This document shows positions 7,186 through 15,324 of a DNA stretch of 19,989 bases, one piece after another. The notes beneath the pieces were generated by a model that was not told the origin of the DNA, searched no databases, and saw nothing but the letters and a program-made list of their open reading frames with translations. The translations under genes were made by a program, and so were the position numbers. This stretch comes from Acidimicrobiaceae bacterium (lineage in GTDB: Bacteria > Actinomycetota > Acidimicrobiia > Acidimicrobiales > Bog-793): positions 1 through 19,989 of the forward strand of contig JAODBN010000027.1 of the NCBI GenBank assembly GCA_025463965.1, read 5' to 3'. Positions within the stretch are counted from its first letter, which is position 1. Each line of letters starts with the position of its first letter.

Positions 7186-7976
7186 GCAACGCGCGACCCG
7201 CCGAGACCCACCTGGACCGCCGCCGCGCGGAGTCCTTCGGTGGCGAGGCAGAACGGTATGAACGCGCCCGACCCGACTACCCGGACGAGGTCTCGCGAGA
7301 GCTCGATGCCGGACCAGGCACCCACGTGCTCGATGTGGGTTGTGGGACAGGCAAGGCAGCGAGGCTGTTCGCCCGGGCTGGCTGCGAAGTCCTCGGGGTC
7401 GAGATCGACCCGCGGATGGCAGAAGTGGCGCGCCGCACCGGAGTCACTGTCGAAGTCGGCGCCTTCGAGTCATGGGACGACGACGGGCGGCGCTTCGACC
7501 TCGTCGTCTCGGGTCAGGCTTGGCACTGGGTCGATCCCGACCGGGGGCCGCCCAAGGCAGCTCGCCTGCTCCGCCCTGGTGGAGCGCTCGCGCCGTTCTG
7601 GAACTACCGCCGCGCACCCGAGCCCGAGATCCGTGCCGCCTTCGAGGAGTGCTATCGCCGCTTCGCCCCTGAGCTCGCCACGAGGTCGCTGGCTATGGGT
7701 GGACCCGCGGTTCGGAACGACACTGCGCGCATGCTGGAAGGCATCCGGGGCACCGGGGCGTTCGAGGAGCCGCGGGTACTGCGCTATCCATGGTCGGCTC
7801 GCTACTCGGCGGCTGCCTGGCGCGACCTGCTGAACACCCACAGCGACCATCACCTGCTCGGGCAGGAGCGCCTCGGACCGCTCCTCGACGCCGTGGACGA
7901 GGTCGTCGATGGTCTCGGGGGAGAGCTCCGAGTCGAGTACGAGACGTTGCTGGTCATCGCCGAGCTCCGGCGGTGA
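7182..7976 (+). CDS. class I SAM-dependent methyltransferase
   Basis: 264 residues. The SAM-binding motif I is plain (HVLDVGCGTGKAARLF), followed by an acidic end of strand 2 (VLGVEIDPRM), a motif near FDLVVSGQAWHWVDP, and the post-core LRPGGALAPFWN. The WHW-D pattern is common in the Methyltransf_11/25 group of small-molecule methyltransferases, but the substrate cannot be assigned. The start is a TTG whose TG overlaps the TGA of the Lgt-like gene (TTGA), implying translational coupling; no other in-frame start precedes motif I. The stop in turn overlaps the GTG of the next gene. Context suggests co-expression with envelope genes, which is not proof of an envelope role. Confidence 0.87.
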   Translation: MSNARPAETHLDRRRAESFGGEAERYERARPDYPDEVSRELDAGPGTHVLDVGCGTGKAARLFARAGCEVLGVEIDPRMAEVARRTGVTVEVGAFESWDDDGRRFDLVVSGQAWHWVDPDRGPPKAARLLRPGGALAPFWNYRRAPEPEIRAAFEECYRRFAPELATRSLAMGGPAVRNDTARMLEGIRGTGAFEEPRVLRYPWSARYSAAAWRDLLNTHSDHHLLGQERLGPLLDAVDEVVDGLGGELRVEYETLLVIAELRR

Positions 7977-8656
7977 GGCTCGCCCGGGGCGGGCTGCTGG
8001 GCTCCTTCGCTGCGACGCTCCTAGGCATCAGCGCCATGGCGTCTGCGGAGCCGGCAGCGTCAGTGGCGACCGTGACCCGGCCACTTCCTCCCTTTGCCGA
8101 GTCGGTCGGACGGGCAAGCGCCGCCACCGTGCCCTTCACCTGGCGACCGGGTTGCCCTGTGGGACCCTCTGCGCTTCGTCTGCTCCGTCTGCGGTACGTG
8201 GGCTTCGACGGGAGCGCGCACACCGGCACCATGGTGGTGAACGCAGCTGTCGTGAGTGACGTGATCGCCGTCTTTCGAACGCTCTACGCACAACGCTTCC
8301 CGATTCGGCACATGGTGCCCGAGGACGCCTACCACGGGAGTGACCCTGCCTCCATGGCGGCCGACAACACCTCGGGGTTCAACTGCCGACGGGCGGTCGC
8401 CGCAGGTCCACCCTCCTGGTCGGTGCACGCCTACGGGGAGGCAATCGACGTCAACCCCGTCGAGAACCCCTACTTCGAGGGAGGAACGGTGCAGCCAGCA
8501 AACGGGGCGCCCTTCGCCAATCGCGCGATCATCCGACCGGGGATGGCAGTCGTGGGCGGCCAGCTGGTGCGAGCGTTCGCTTCGGTCGGTTGGCAGTGGG
8601 GCGGCCGCTGGACCTCGACACCCGACTACCAGCACTTCTCGCTCACCGGGGGATGA
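7973..8656 (+). CDS. secreted M15-family peptidase (D-Ala-D-Ala carboxypeptidase / endolysin-like)
   Basis: 227 residues. The N-terminus is a signal peptide (LARGGLLGSFAATLLG, then AMASAEPA). The C-terminal half has the M15 zinc motif SVHAYGEAIDVN (His152 and Asp159 as ligands) and the closing WGGRWTSTPDYQHFSL, with His221 as third ligand and Asp218 as the likely catalytic acid, the arrangement seen in the VanY/M15_4 group. These enzymes cut D-Ala-containing or L-Ala-D-Glu bonds in peptidoglycan stem peptides. The start is GTG 7973, overlapping the TGA of the methyltransferase gene (GTGA) and giving a clean signal peptide. The L,D-transpeptidase gene follows directly, so both act on the same wall substrate, the first trimming and the second cross-linking. 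Exact bond specificity is unknown. Confidence 0.88.
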   Translation: MRLARGGLLGSFAATLLGISAMASAEPAASVATVTRPLPPFAESVGRASAATVPFTWRPGCPVGPSALRLLRLRYVGFDGSAHTGTMVVNAAVVSDVIAVFRTLYAQRFPIRHMVPEDAYHGSDPASMAADNTSGFNCRRAVAAGPPSWSVHAYGEAIDVNPVENPYFEGGTVQPANGAPFANRAIIRPGMAVVGGQLVRAFASVGWQWGGRWTSTPDYQHFSLTGG

Positions 8657-8679
8657 GGCACCCGATCGCGGGAGGAACG

Positions 8680-9492
8680 ATGACTGACTCGCCAGGCGCC
8701 CGGCCTCTGCGAACTCGGGCCGGCACGCCCGTTCGGGCGACCCGGTGGGTGCGCCGCGGCGCCCTCACTGTCGCTCTCTCGTTCGGGGCGACGAGCGCCG
8801 TCGTCGGCCTGCCGATGTCGTCTGTGGCGCTGAAGGCGAGTGCGACCGCCCTGGCCGCCTGCGCCTCGAATCTCGCTGAGAAGCTCCAGGCCCACGGGAG
8901 TGCCCGTCAGCTCGTTACCGTCGAGTCGAGCTCGACGTCGTCGACCTCCGCCGAGGTTGTCCTCTGGCAGCGCCGGGGAGCGTGCTTTGCTCGGGTGGGT
9001 GGGCCCTGGCCGGCGATGGTCGGCCAGAACGGACTCTCGCCCCACCACGTGGAAGGGGACGGCACCACGCCGATGGGAACCTTCGGCTTCGGCCCGGTCA
9101 TGTACGGCGCGAACGCCGACCCCGGTGTCGCCTACGCCTACCACCGACTCGTCTGCGGCGACTGGTGGGACGAGGAGCCAGATTCGCCGGGATACAACCT
9201 CTTTGTCCATGTGTCCTGTGGGCAGCGCCCACCGTTCGCGACAGGGAGCGAGGCACTGTGGACCGAGCTTCCGTCGTACGACGAATTCGCGGTGATCGCC
9301 TACAACCTCCACCCCGTGGTCCCAGGCCGCGGCTCTGGCATCTTCCTGCACCTCAGCACCGGACTTCCCACGGTCGGATGCGTCGCGCTTTCGGCCGCCG
9401 CGTTGTTGTTCACGTTGCGCTGGCTGCGGCCAGCGGACCGCCCGCAAATCGCCATCGGGACCACCGCCAGCTTCGGGCGAAAGGGCGCCTAA
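8680..9492 (+). CDS. L,D-transpeptidase (YkuD family), exported
   Basis: 270 residues. After a basic, hydrophobic N-terminus (WVRRGALTVALSFGATSAVV) that acts as signal or anchor, the catalytic YkuD region shows NGLSPHHVEGDGTTPMGTFG and the active-site motif HLSTGLPTVGCVAL, with His224 and nucleophile Cys234. L,D-transpeptidases make 3-3 cross-links in peptidoglycan or attach proteins to it, and the EGDGTTPxGxF segment is typical of the stand-alone subgroup. The ATG at 8680 is preferred because GGAGG lies four bases upstream; an ATG at 8653 overlapping the previous stop (ATGA) is in frame and would add nine residues. Its TAA overlaps the convergent NUDIX stop. Confidence 0.88.
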   Translation: MTDSPGARPLRTRAGTPVRATRWVRRGALTVALSFGATSAVVGLPMSSVALKASATALAACASNLAEKLQAHGSARQLVTVESSSTSSTSAEVVLWQRRGACFARVGGPWPAMVGQNGLSPHHVEGDGTTPMGTFGFGPVMYGANADPGVAYAYHRLVCGDWWDEEPDSPGYNLFVHVSCGQRPPFATGSEALWTELPSYDEFAVIAYNLHPVVPGRGSGIFLHLSTGLPTVGCVALSAAALLFTLRWLRPADRPQIAIGTTASFGRKGA

Positions 9493-9956
9493 CAGCCGAG
9501 CAGCTCGCTCACCAGTGAAAAGGGATCCGGCGGATAGACCGGGGCATCGAGGCGGTCGATGTCAGCTTGGCGCACGAAGCGCCATTCGATAAGGCTCTCG
9601 CTCTCTTGCGCGGTGGGCATGTCAGGAACCACCTCGGCCTCGCCGACCGGCGAGAAGAAGCACGGCTCGGCGCGGCGCCGGGCCTCGCCCTTCCACATGT
9701 CGTCGCGCTGAGCGAGGACGTAGCGGTCGAACACGACGGTGCGCAGCCCCGTCTCTTCGCCGAGCTCACGCACCGCGGCATCGAGGAGCGTCTCGCCGGG
9801 CTCGACGGCGCCGCCCGGCGGCTCCCAGGTCTCGTGGCCGTCAACCGGGTCACGCCACTTCATCAGCAGCAGTCGTCCGTCGGCGTCGAGGCAGAGCACC
9901 CTCACGTGGGTGTAAGCGGCCGTCTCGGCGACGTCGTGACTGCCCACGCCGGGCAT
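9489..9956 (-). CDS. NUDIX hydrolase
   Basis: 155 residues. A perfect Nudix box (G-x5-E-x7-RE-L-x-EE-x-G-L) spans residues 49-71 with Glu55, Arg63, Glu64, Glu67 and Glu68, the Mg-binding catalytic helix. Upstream are a strand VRVLCLDADGRLLLMKW and the WEPPGG entry typical of small NUDIX enzymes. These hydrolyse nucleoside diphosphate-linked compounds; the substrate here is not predictable. The ATG at 9956 was chosen; a GTG three codons later is possible and neither has a strong ribosome site. The frame stays open to 10079, but that part has no domain character. The TAG overlaps the TAA of the convergent transpeptidase gene by two bases, leaving no room for a separate terminator. Confidence 0.87.
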   Translation of the reverse strand: MPGVGSHDVAETAAYTHVRVLCLDADGRLLLMKWRDPVDGHETWEPPGGAVEPGETLLDAAVRELGEETGLRTVVFDRYVLAQRDDMWKGEARRRAEPCFFSPVGEAEVVPDMPTAQESESLIEWRFVRQADIDRLDAPVYPPDPFSLVSELLGC

Positions 9957-10125
9957 TCTGCCCGATCCTGGGGAAGAGCACGCTGGACTTCGGTGTCCAC
10001 CTTCTGTCCCGAGGCTGGGGACGACCGCACCACTTGCGATGACGCGCGCCTCCGCCAGGAGCGAATTCGGTGACCACAAGGTGGCGCATCGCCGACGACC
10101 GGCGACCGGAGGTCATCACCGCCCC

Positions 10126-10155
10126 TTGACGGCTCGACGAGCCCTGTTGGATAGT
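10126..10155 (+). promoter_or_regulatory. sigma-70-type promoter for the gcv leader
   Basis: TTGACG at 10126-10131 and GATAGT at 10150-10155 are separated by 18 bp. Transcription would begin a few bases before the aptamer at 10171. The -10 box matches four of six consensus positions. Confidence 0.5.
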
Positions 10156-10170
10156 GTCGTCTCGCACACT

Positions 10171-10254
10171 CCCTGCGCGGGAGAGTCCCCGCCGAGGTGG
10201 GGCGCCGAAGGGGCAACCTCCCCGGAAACTCTCAGGCCGAAGGACTGCGCAGGG
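10171..10254 (+). promoter_or_regulatory. glycine riboswitch aptamer (single)
   Basis: Closing stem P1 is perfect: CCCTGCGC (10171-10178) with GCGCAGGG (10247-10254). Inside are the conserved glycine-aptamer blocks GGGAGAGTC, GCCGAAGGGGCAA, ACTCTCAGGC and CGAAGGACTG. The family senses glycine and usually switches on glycine-cleavage genes when glycine is plentiful. Only one full aptamer is seen; the 96 bases between it and the gcvT start do not repeat the consensus. It directly precedes gcvT-gcvP, the classic target. Confidence 0.95.
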
Positions 10255-10327
10255 ATCAATGCTGAACGGCGGGCGATGCCTGGCCGGGCTGGTGGCCACC
10301 GCCGCCGGTTCCGGCAGCCAGACAGCG

Positions 10328-10350
10328 GGGACCAGGCGAAGCGAGGTCCC
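10328..10350 (+). promoter_or_regulatory. start-codon hairpin, probable riboswitch expression platform
   Basis: GGGACC (10328-10333) pairs with GGTCCC (10345-10350) around an 11-base loop. The 3' arm abuts the gcvT GTG at 10351 and contains part of its ribosome site (GCGAGG, 10341-10346). Folding would hide the site, so the aptamer may act on translation. The link to aptamer state is inferred. Confidence 0.5.
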
Positions 10351-11505
10351 GTGCCACAGGATGGTTCACCGCCCGACCACCCGTCCGCGTCTCCGGGCGA
10401 CGCCGAGCTACGTCACTCGCCTCTCGAGGCCGCCCATCGGGCCCGGGGTGCCTCGCTCGTCGCCTTTGCCGGCTGGCTGATGCCGCTGCGCTACACCAGT
10501 GAGCTGGCCGAGCACCGGGCCGTGCGGGGAGCGGCGGGCGTATTCGATCTGTCCCACATGGCCGAGCTAGAGGTCTCCGGAGCCGACGCCGGCGCTGCGC
10601 TCGACTATGCGCTCGTGGGGCGCCTGGCAGAGCTGCCGGTCGGGGGCGCTCGCTACACGATGGCCTGCGACGAGTCCGGCGGGGTCGTGGACGATCTCGT
10701 CGTCTACCGGCGCGAGGCCGAGCGCTACCTCGTGGTAGCGAACGCGTCCAACGCCGCAACCATGCACGCCCTGTTGGTGCAGCGCGCCGCGGGCTACTCG
10801 GCAGAAGTGGTCGACGCGACCGACCGCTACGGGCTCGTGGCGATCCAGGGCCCGCTCGCCCTCGAAGTGCTCCAACCGTTCGCCGAACCGACGATCGCAG
10901 GACTGCGCTCCTACCAGGCAACCGAGGGCACCGTGCTCGGAGCGCCTGCGCTGCTCGCCCGGACTGGCTACACGGGGGAGGATGGATTCGAGCTGTTCGT
11001 GCCAGCCGAGCGGGCCGCCGAGGTCTTCGAGACGCTGCTCGATGCTGGGGCGGCCCGTGGCGTCGTGCCCTCGGGGCTCGCCGCCAGGGACTCGCTGCGT
11101 CTCGAGGCGGGGATGCCGCTGTACGGGAACGAGCTCAGCCGAGAGGTGACGCCGTACGAGGCGAACCTCTCCCGAGTGGTCCGCCTCGACAAGCCGGGCG
11201 ACTTCATCGGGCGCGACGCGCTTGTCGAGCGCCAGGCCGACGGGCCGCGGGCGCGGCTCGTCGGCCTGGTCGGCGAAGGACGCCGGGCTGCCAGGCACGG
11301 CTACTCCGTGCATGCGGGGACGGGCGAAAAGGTGGTCGGAACCGTCACGAGCGGCGCCCTGTCCCCGACCCTCGGCCGACCCGTGGCTATGGCTTATGTC
11401 GATCTCGAGCACGCCGAACCGGGCAGCCAGCTGGTCGTCGACGTGCGGGGCCGTGAGGAGCCCGCCGAGGTAACCAAGCTTCCCTTCTACCGGAGGACCT
11501 CGTGA
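10351..11505 (+). CDS. gcvT: glycine cleavage system T protein (aminomethyltransferase)
   Basis: 384 residues, a normal length for GcvT. It takes the aminomethyl group from lipoylated H protein and passes the carbon to tetrahydrofolate, releasing ammonia. Typical blocks are LVAFAGWLMPLRYTSELAEH, VFDLSHMAELEVSG, DESGGVVDDLVVYR (folate-site Asp), ALVAIQGPLA-like GLVAIQGPLALEVL, ARTGYTGEDGFELFVP, and the C-terminal VGTVTSGALSPTLGRPVAMAYV. The GTG at 10351 is chosen because GAGG lies five bases upstream and it begins shortly before the conserved domain; the open frame upstream to 10039 crosses the riboswitch and cannot be coding. The TGA overlaps the gcvP GTG. Controlled by the glycine riboswitch. 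Confidence 0.95.
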   Translation: MPQDGSPPDHPSASPGDAELRHSPLEAAHRARGASLVAFAGWLMPLRYTSELAEHRAVRGAAGVFDLSHMAELEVSGADAGAALDYALVGRLAELPVGGARYTMACDESGGVVDDLVVYRREAERYLVVANASNAATMHALLVQRAAGYSAEVVDATDRYGLVAIQGPLALEVLQPFAEPTIAGLRSYQATEGTVLGAPALLARTGYTGEDGFELFVPAERAAEVFETLLDAGAARGVVPSGLAARDSLRLEAGMPLYGNELSREVTPYEANLSRVVRLDKPGDFIGRDALVERQADGPRARLVGLVGEGRRAARHGYSVHAGTGEKVVGTVTSGALSPTLGRPVAMAYVDLEHAEPGSQLVVDVRGREEPAEVTKLPFYRRTS

Positions 11506-14477
11506 ACAAAGCCGCAGGAGCGCACGTGGACGGCACCAAGCCCAGTTCCCTTCCCCGCCTCTCGGAGCTCGCCGAGCTGGCCGAGCACGACGGCGCAGGG
11601 GCCTTCTCCCGGCGCCACCTCGGGCCGGGGCCTGCCGATCGGGCGGCGATGCTGGCCGAGCTCGGCTACCCGAGCATCGACGCGCTCGTGGATGCGGCGC
11701 TCCCGCCTGCCATCCGCACGAGCGCCGAGCCGCAGCTGCCGCCGCCGGCGAGTGAGGCGGAGGTTCTCGCCGAGCTGGCCGAGCTGGCCGGGGAGAACGA
11801 GACCTGGACCACCCTCGTGGGGATGGGCTATCACGGCACCTTCACCCCGCCGGTGATCCAACGCAATGTGCTCGAGAGCCCCGCCTGGTACACGGCGTAC
11901 ACGCCGTACCAGCCGGAGATCAGCCAAGGCCGGCTCGAGGCGCTGCTCAACTTCCAGACGATGGTCAGCGACCTCACGGGCCTGGCCGTAGCGAATGCCT
12001 CGATGCTGGACGAGGCGAGCGCCGCGGCCGAGGCGATGGCGATGTGCCGAGCGGCATCCAAGGCATCTGGGACCACCTTCTTCGTCGACCGGGATTGCCA
12101 CCCTCAAACGATCGAGGTGGTGCAGACCCGGGCGGTCCCCAGAGGCGTCACCGTCGTGGTCGGCGATCCGGATGGCCCTGAGCTCGAAGCCGCGGCGCCC
12201 TTCGGCGTCCTCGTACAGCACCCGTCCACCTCGGGCGAGGTCCGGGACCTCGCCCCGATCGCCGAGCGCGCCCACGAGCTCGGGGCGCTCGTCGTCGTCG
12301 CCGCGGACCTGCTGGCCCTCACCCTCCTCGTGCCCCCCGGCGAGCTCGGCGCGGACATCGCCGTCGGGAACACCCAGCGCTTCGGCGTGCCGCTCTGGTA
12401 CGGGGGTCCGCATGCCGCCTACCTCGCCACCAAGACCGCCTACCAGCGCTCGCTTCCGGGACGGCTCGTCGGAGTGTCGGTCGACGCCACCGGTCGCAGC
12501 GCCCTGCGACTCGCCCTGCAGGCACGAGAGCAGCACATCCGGCGTGAGCGGGCGACGAGCAACATCTGTACGGCCCAGGCCTTGCTCGCCGTCGTGGCCG
12601 GCATGTACGCCGCGTGGCACGGACCCGATGGTCTGCGGGCGATCGCGGCGCGGGTGCACCGTCTCGCGGTGATCCTCGCCGAGGGCCTCGGCCGGGCAGG
12701 CTTCGACGTGGAGCACGAGCGCTACTTCGACACGCTCTCCGTGATGACTGGGACGCGTACCGACGAGGTTCTCGCCGCAGCCGCCGCCGAGCGAATCAAC
12801 CTGCGTCGGCTCGACCAAGAGCGCGTGGGAGTCGCACTGGACGAGACGAGCGATGCTCGCCTCGTGGGCCGGCTTCTCGCTTGTTTCGGCTCGCCAGACG
12901 CGGACGTCTCAGAGCTCGACGCCGTCGCGACGAGCCCGCTCGGGGTGGGCGATCTACGGACGAGCCCGTACCTCGCCCACCCGGTCTTCTCGCGCTATCA
13001 CTCCGAGACCGAGATGCTGCGCTACCTGCGCTCGCTGTCGGACAAGGACCTCGCGCTCGATCGGACGATGATTCCCCTCGGCTCGTGCACGATGAAGTTG
13101 AACGCCACCGCCGAGATGGCCGCCCTCTCCTGGCCGGGCTTCACCGACGTGCACCCGTTTGCTCCACTCGAGCAGACCCGCGGCTACCGGCGGCTGATCT
13201 CGCAGCTGGAGGAGTTCCTCTGCGAGCTCAGCGGCTACGACGCCGTGTCGGTGCAGCCCAATGCGGGATCCCAGGGCGAGCTCGCTGGCTTGCTGGCGAT
13301 TCGCGACTACCACCTCGAGCGCGGCGAGCTCGAGCGCTCGGTCTGTCTCATCCCCACCTCGGCGCACGGCACAAACGCCGCGAGCGCTGCGATGGCGGGG
13401 ATGACGGTGGTCCCCGTTGCCTGCGACGCCTCCGGCAACGTGGACCTGGCCGATCTTCAGCAGAAGGTCGCCGCACGCGGCGATCGACTCGCGGCGATCA
13501 TGCTCACCTACCCGTCGACCCACGGCGTCTACGAGGAGACCGTCTCCGAGATCTGCGCGACCGTCCACGCCGCTGGCGGCCAGGTGTACATCGACGGCGC
13601 CAACTTCAACGCGCTCCTCGGCCTGGCCCTTCTCGCCGAGCTCGGGGGGGACGTCTCCCACTTCAACTTGCACAAGACCTTCTGCATCCCCCACGGCGGC
13701 GGAGGCCCGGGGGTCGGCCCGATCGGCGTGCGCGCCCACCTTGCCCGTTTCCTGCCGGGATCCCGGGCGCTCCCCGGAGCGCTCCCGAACGCCAGCGCCG
13801 GGGCGGTGTCTGGAGCCCCGTTCGGGTCCCCCGGCGTGCTCCCGGTGTCCTGGGCCTACATCCGCATGATGGGCGCCGAGGGACTGCGTGACGCCACGTG
13901 CCACGCGGTGCTCGCGGCCAACTACGTGGCCAAGCGCCTCGCCGGCCATTTCCCTGTGCTCTACAGGGGCCGTCACGGCCTGGTGGCACACGAGTGCATC
14001 CTCGATCTTCGCGAGATCGCGGCCCGCACGGGCGTGACCAACGAGGACGTCGCGAAGCGGCTCGTCGACTACGGGTTCCATGCGCCCACGATGTCGTTTC
14101 CGGTCGCGGGGACCTTGATGGTGGAGCCGACCGAGTCAGAGTCTCTCGTTGAGCTCGACCGGTTCTGCGAGGCGATGATCTCCATCCGAGCAGAGATCGA
14201 CGAGGTGTCGTCGGGTGCGATCGCGCTCGAGGCCAGCCCGCTGCGACTCGCTCCCCATACCGCCGAGGCGCTGCTCGATCCCTCGTGGGACCGGCCCTAC
14301 GCGCCCGAGCGAGGGGCCTTTCCCTCGGTCGCGAGCCGTGACCGCAAGTACTGGCCGCCGGTGGGCCGGATCGACAACGCATACGGCGACCGCAACCTCA
14401 TCTGCACCTGCCTGCCGATCGAGGCATACGCCGAAGAGCCGAGTGACGTCGACGCCGAGCTCGCGCACGGACGCTAA
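11502..14477 (+). CDS. gcvP: glycine dehydrogenase (decarboxylating), glycine cleavage P protein
   Basis: 991 residues, the single-chain (alpha2) form of P protein. It is a PLP enzyme that decarboxylates glycine and loads the aminomethyl group on the H-protein lipoyl arm. The N-terminal half has FSRRHLGPGPADRAAML, MGYHGTFTPPVIQRN and WYTAYTPYQPEISQGRLEAL; the C-terminal half has MIPLGSCTMKLNA and the PLP-lysine motif NFNLHKTFCIPHGGGGPG with Lys725. The GTG at 11502 has GGAGG five bases upstream and overlaps the gcvT stop (GTGA), so translation is coupled. No gcvH lies between gcvT and gcvP or elsewhere in the window; it and the lipoamide dehydrogenase must be encoded elsewhere. Intact and apparently functional. 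Confidence 0.97.
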   Translation: MNKAAGAHVDGTKPSSLPRLSELAELAEHDGAGAFSRRHLGPGPADRAAMLAELGYPSIDALVDAALPPAIRTSAEPQLPPPASEAEVLAELAELAGENETWTTLVGMGYHGTFTPPVIQRNVLESPAWYTAYTPYQPEISQGRLEALLNFQTMVSDLTGLAVANASMLDEASAAAEAMAMCRAASKASGTTFFVDRDCHPQTIEVVQTRAVPRGVTVVVGDPDGPELEAAAPFGVLVQHPSTSGEVRDLAPIAERAHELGALVVVAADLLALTLLVPPGELGADIAVGNTQRFGVPLWYGGPHAAYLATKTAYQRSLPGRLVGVSVDATGRSALRLALQAREQHIRRERATSNICTAQALLAVVAGMYAAWHGPDGLRAIAARVHRLAVILAEGLGRAGFDVEHERYFDTLSVMTGTRTDEVLAAAAAERINLRRLDQERVGVALDETSDARLVGRLLACFGSPDADVSELDAVATSPLGVGDLRTSPYLAHPVFSRYHSETEMLRYLRSLSDKDLALDRTMIPLGSCTMKLNATAEMAALSWPGFTDVHPFAPLEQTRGYRRLISQLEEFLCELSGYDAVSVQPNAGSQGELAGLLAIRDYHLERGELERSVCLIPTSAHGTNAASAAMAGMTVVPVACDASGNVDLADLQQKVAARGDRLAAIMLTYPSTHGVYEETVSEICATVHAAGGQVYIDGANFNALLGLALLAELGGDVSHFNLHKTFCIPHGGGGPGVGPIGVRAHLARFLPGSRALPGALPNASAGAVSGAPFGSPGVLPVSWAYIRMMGAEGLRDATCHAVLAANYVAKRLAGHFPVLYRGRHGLVAHECILDLREIAARTGVTNEDVAKRLVDYGFHAPTMSFPVAGTLMVEPTESESLVELDRFCEAMISIRAEIDEVSSGAIALEASPLRLAPHTAEALLDPSWDRPYAPERGAFPSVASRDRKYWPPVGRIDNAYGDRNLICTCLPIEAYAEEPSDVDAELAHGR

Positions 14478-14490
14478 GGAGCCATACCGC

Positions 14491-14508
14491 CCGGCCTGGG
14501 CTGGCCGG
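14491..14508. terminator. GC-rich hairpin between convergent genes
   Basis: CCGGCC-TGGGCT-GGCCGG sits in the 34-bp gap between the gcvP stop and the stop of the opposite-strand small gene. It could serve both directions. There is no T-run, so it is at best a non-classical terminator. Confidence 0.4.
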
Positions 14509-14511
14509 CGC

Positions 14512-14784
14512 CTAGGGAGCAGCCCCGAACGGGCCGCCGCTTTCCGGGGGGACGTACGGGCCGAGCCGCCACAGCCGCCGGCCGGGCGCCTGGCCGGCGG
14601 CAGGCGGGCGGCGGACGGTCACATCTCGTTCGCTGCCACAGGCCGGACATGGCTTAGTGATCGTTACCGAATCACGGGTCCTGGACACGCCGGGGGGAGC
14701 TGGGCCGGCCAACAGGTCCGCCACCCGGAACGTTCGCCAGACGCGGCAGTCGGCGCACCGGATGCGAATCACTTGCTCGCGCAT
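14512..14784 (-). CDS. small zinc-ribbon-like hypothetical protein
   Basis: 90 residues. Two CxxC pairs, RCADC near residue 10 and PCPAC near residue 46, about 33 residues apart, suggest a small zinc ribbon. The C-terminal part (VRRPPAAGQAPGRRLWRLGPY) is Pro/Arg-rich and probably unstructured. I do not recognise the family. The ATG at 14784 lacks a close ribosome site; a GTG four codons later is possible. It converges on gcvP and follows the ArsR gene on the same strand after 168 bp, so it may have its own promoter. The paired cysteines support a real gene; the function is unknown. Confidence 0.6.
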   Translation of the reverse strand: MREQVIRIRCADCRVWRTFRVADLLAGPAPPGVSRTRDSVTITKPCPACGSERDVTVRRPPAAGQAPGRRLWRLGPYVPPESGGPFGAAP

Positions 14785-14952
14785 CGCGACCGAGGCTACC
14801 GCCCTCTCTCCTGACAGCGTCGATCACCGGGTCGGGCCCCATGATCTGGCTCCCATTCGATCCCGACGCACAACTCAGCGGACCGCAAGCGCGGGAAGGC
14901 TCGCCGTGTTGGCGCCGGACACCGCCCTGTCGAGTGTTGGGTCTCGATTCGA

Positions 14953-15324
14953 TTACGACGGTCGCCTCTTGTTCCCAGAGCCTTTGCTCTTCTTTGCTTG
15001 GGCGTGCGTCGCTTCGGCAAGCCGCTTGATCGCGCCGAGACGCCGGTCCCACTGCGAGGCAAGGTCCGCCATGGCCCGAGTTGCCTGGTGCAGACGGTCG
15101 CTCTCTACCTGGTAGAGGACCTCTTTTCCCTGCTTGCGCCGGCTGACCAAGCGGGCCTCCTCGAGCACGACCAGATGCTTGGAGACCGCTTGGCGAGAGA
15201 AAGGTACGTGGCCAGCCAACCAGCTAGCGCTGACCTCACCGTTGCTGACCAGGAGATCGAGGACCCGGCGACGCGAGGGGTCGGCGATGGCCGACCACAA
15301 CTCGTCGTCGGCCTGCGCCGTCAT
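14953..15324 (-). CDS. ArsR-family winged-helix transcriptional regulator
   Basis: 123 residues. The winged-helix core is clear: LWSAIADPSRRRVLDLLV, then VSASWLAGHVPFSRQAVSKHL as the recognition helix, and LVSRRKQGKEVLYQVE as the wing. The C-terminal tail is basic (AKKSKGSGNKRRPS). No metal-binding Cys motif (such as CxC) is seen, so it is not a classic metal sensor; it resembles the SdpR-like group often paired with SRPBCC proteins. The ATG at 15324 overlaps the TGA of the upstream SRPBCC gene (ATGA), implying coupled translation; a longer frame to 15375 lies within that gene. It likely represses its own operon and perhaps the divergent transporter through the repeat boxes at 15891-15992; this is inference. 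Confidence 0.9.
   Translation of the reverse strand: MTAQADDELWSAIADPSRRRVLDLLVSNGEVSASWLAGHVPFSRQAVSKHLVVLEEARLVSRRKQGKEVLYQVESDRLHQATRAMADLASQWDRRLGAIKRLAEATHAQAKKSKGSGNKRRPS

Noticed and set aside
10039..10350. Upstream extension of the gcvT frame
   Set aside because: It would translate through the promoter and the glycine riboswitch.
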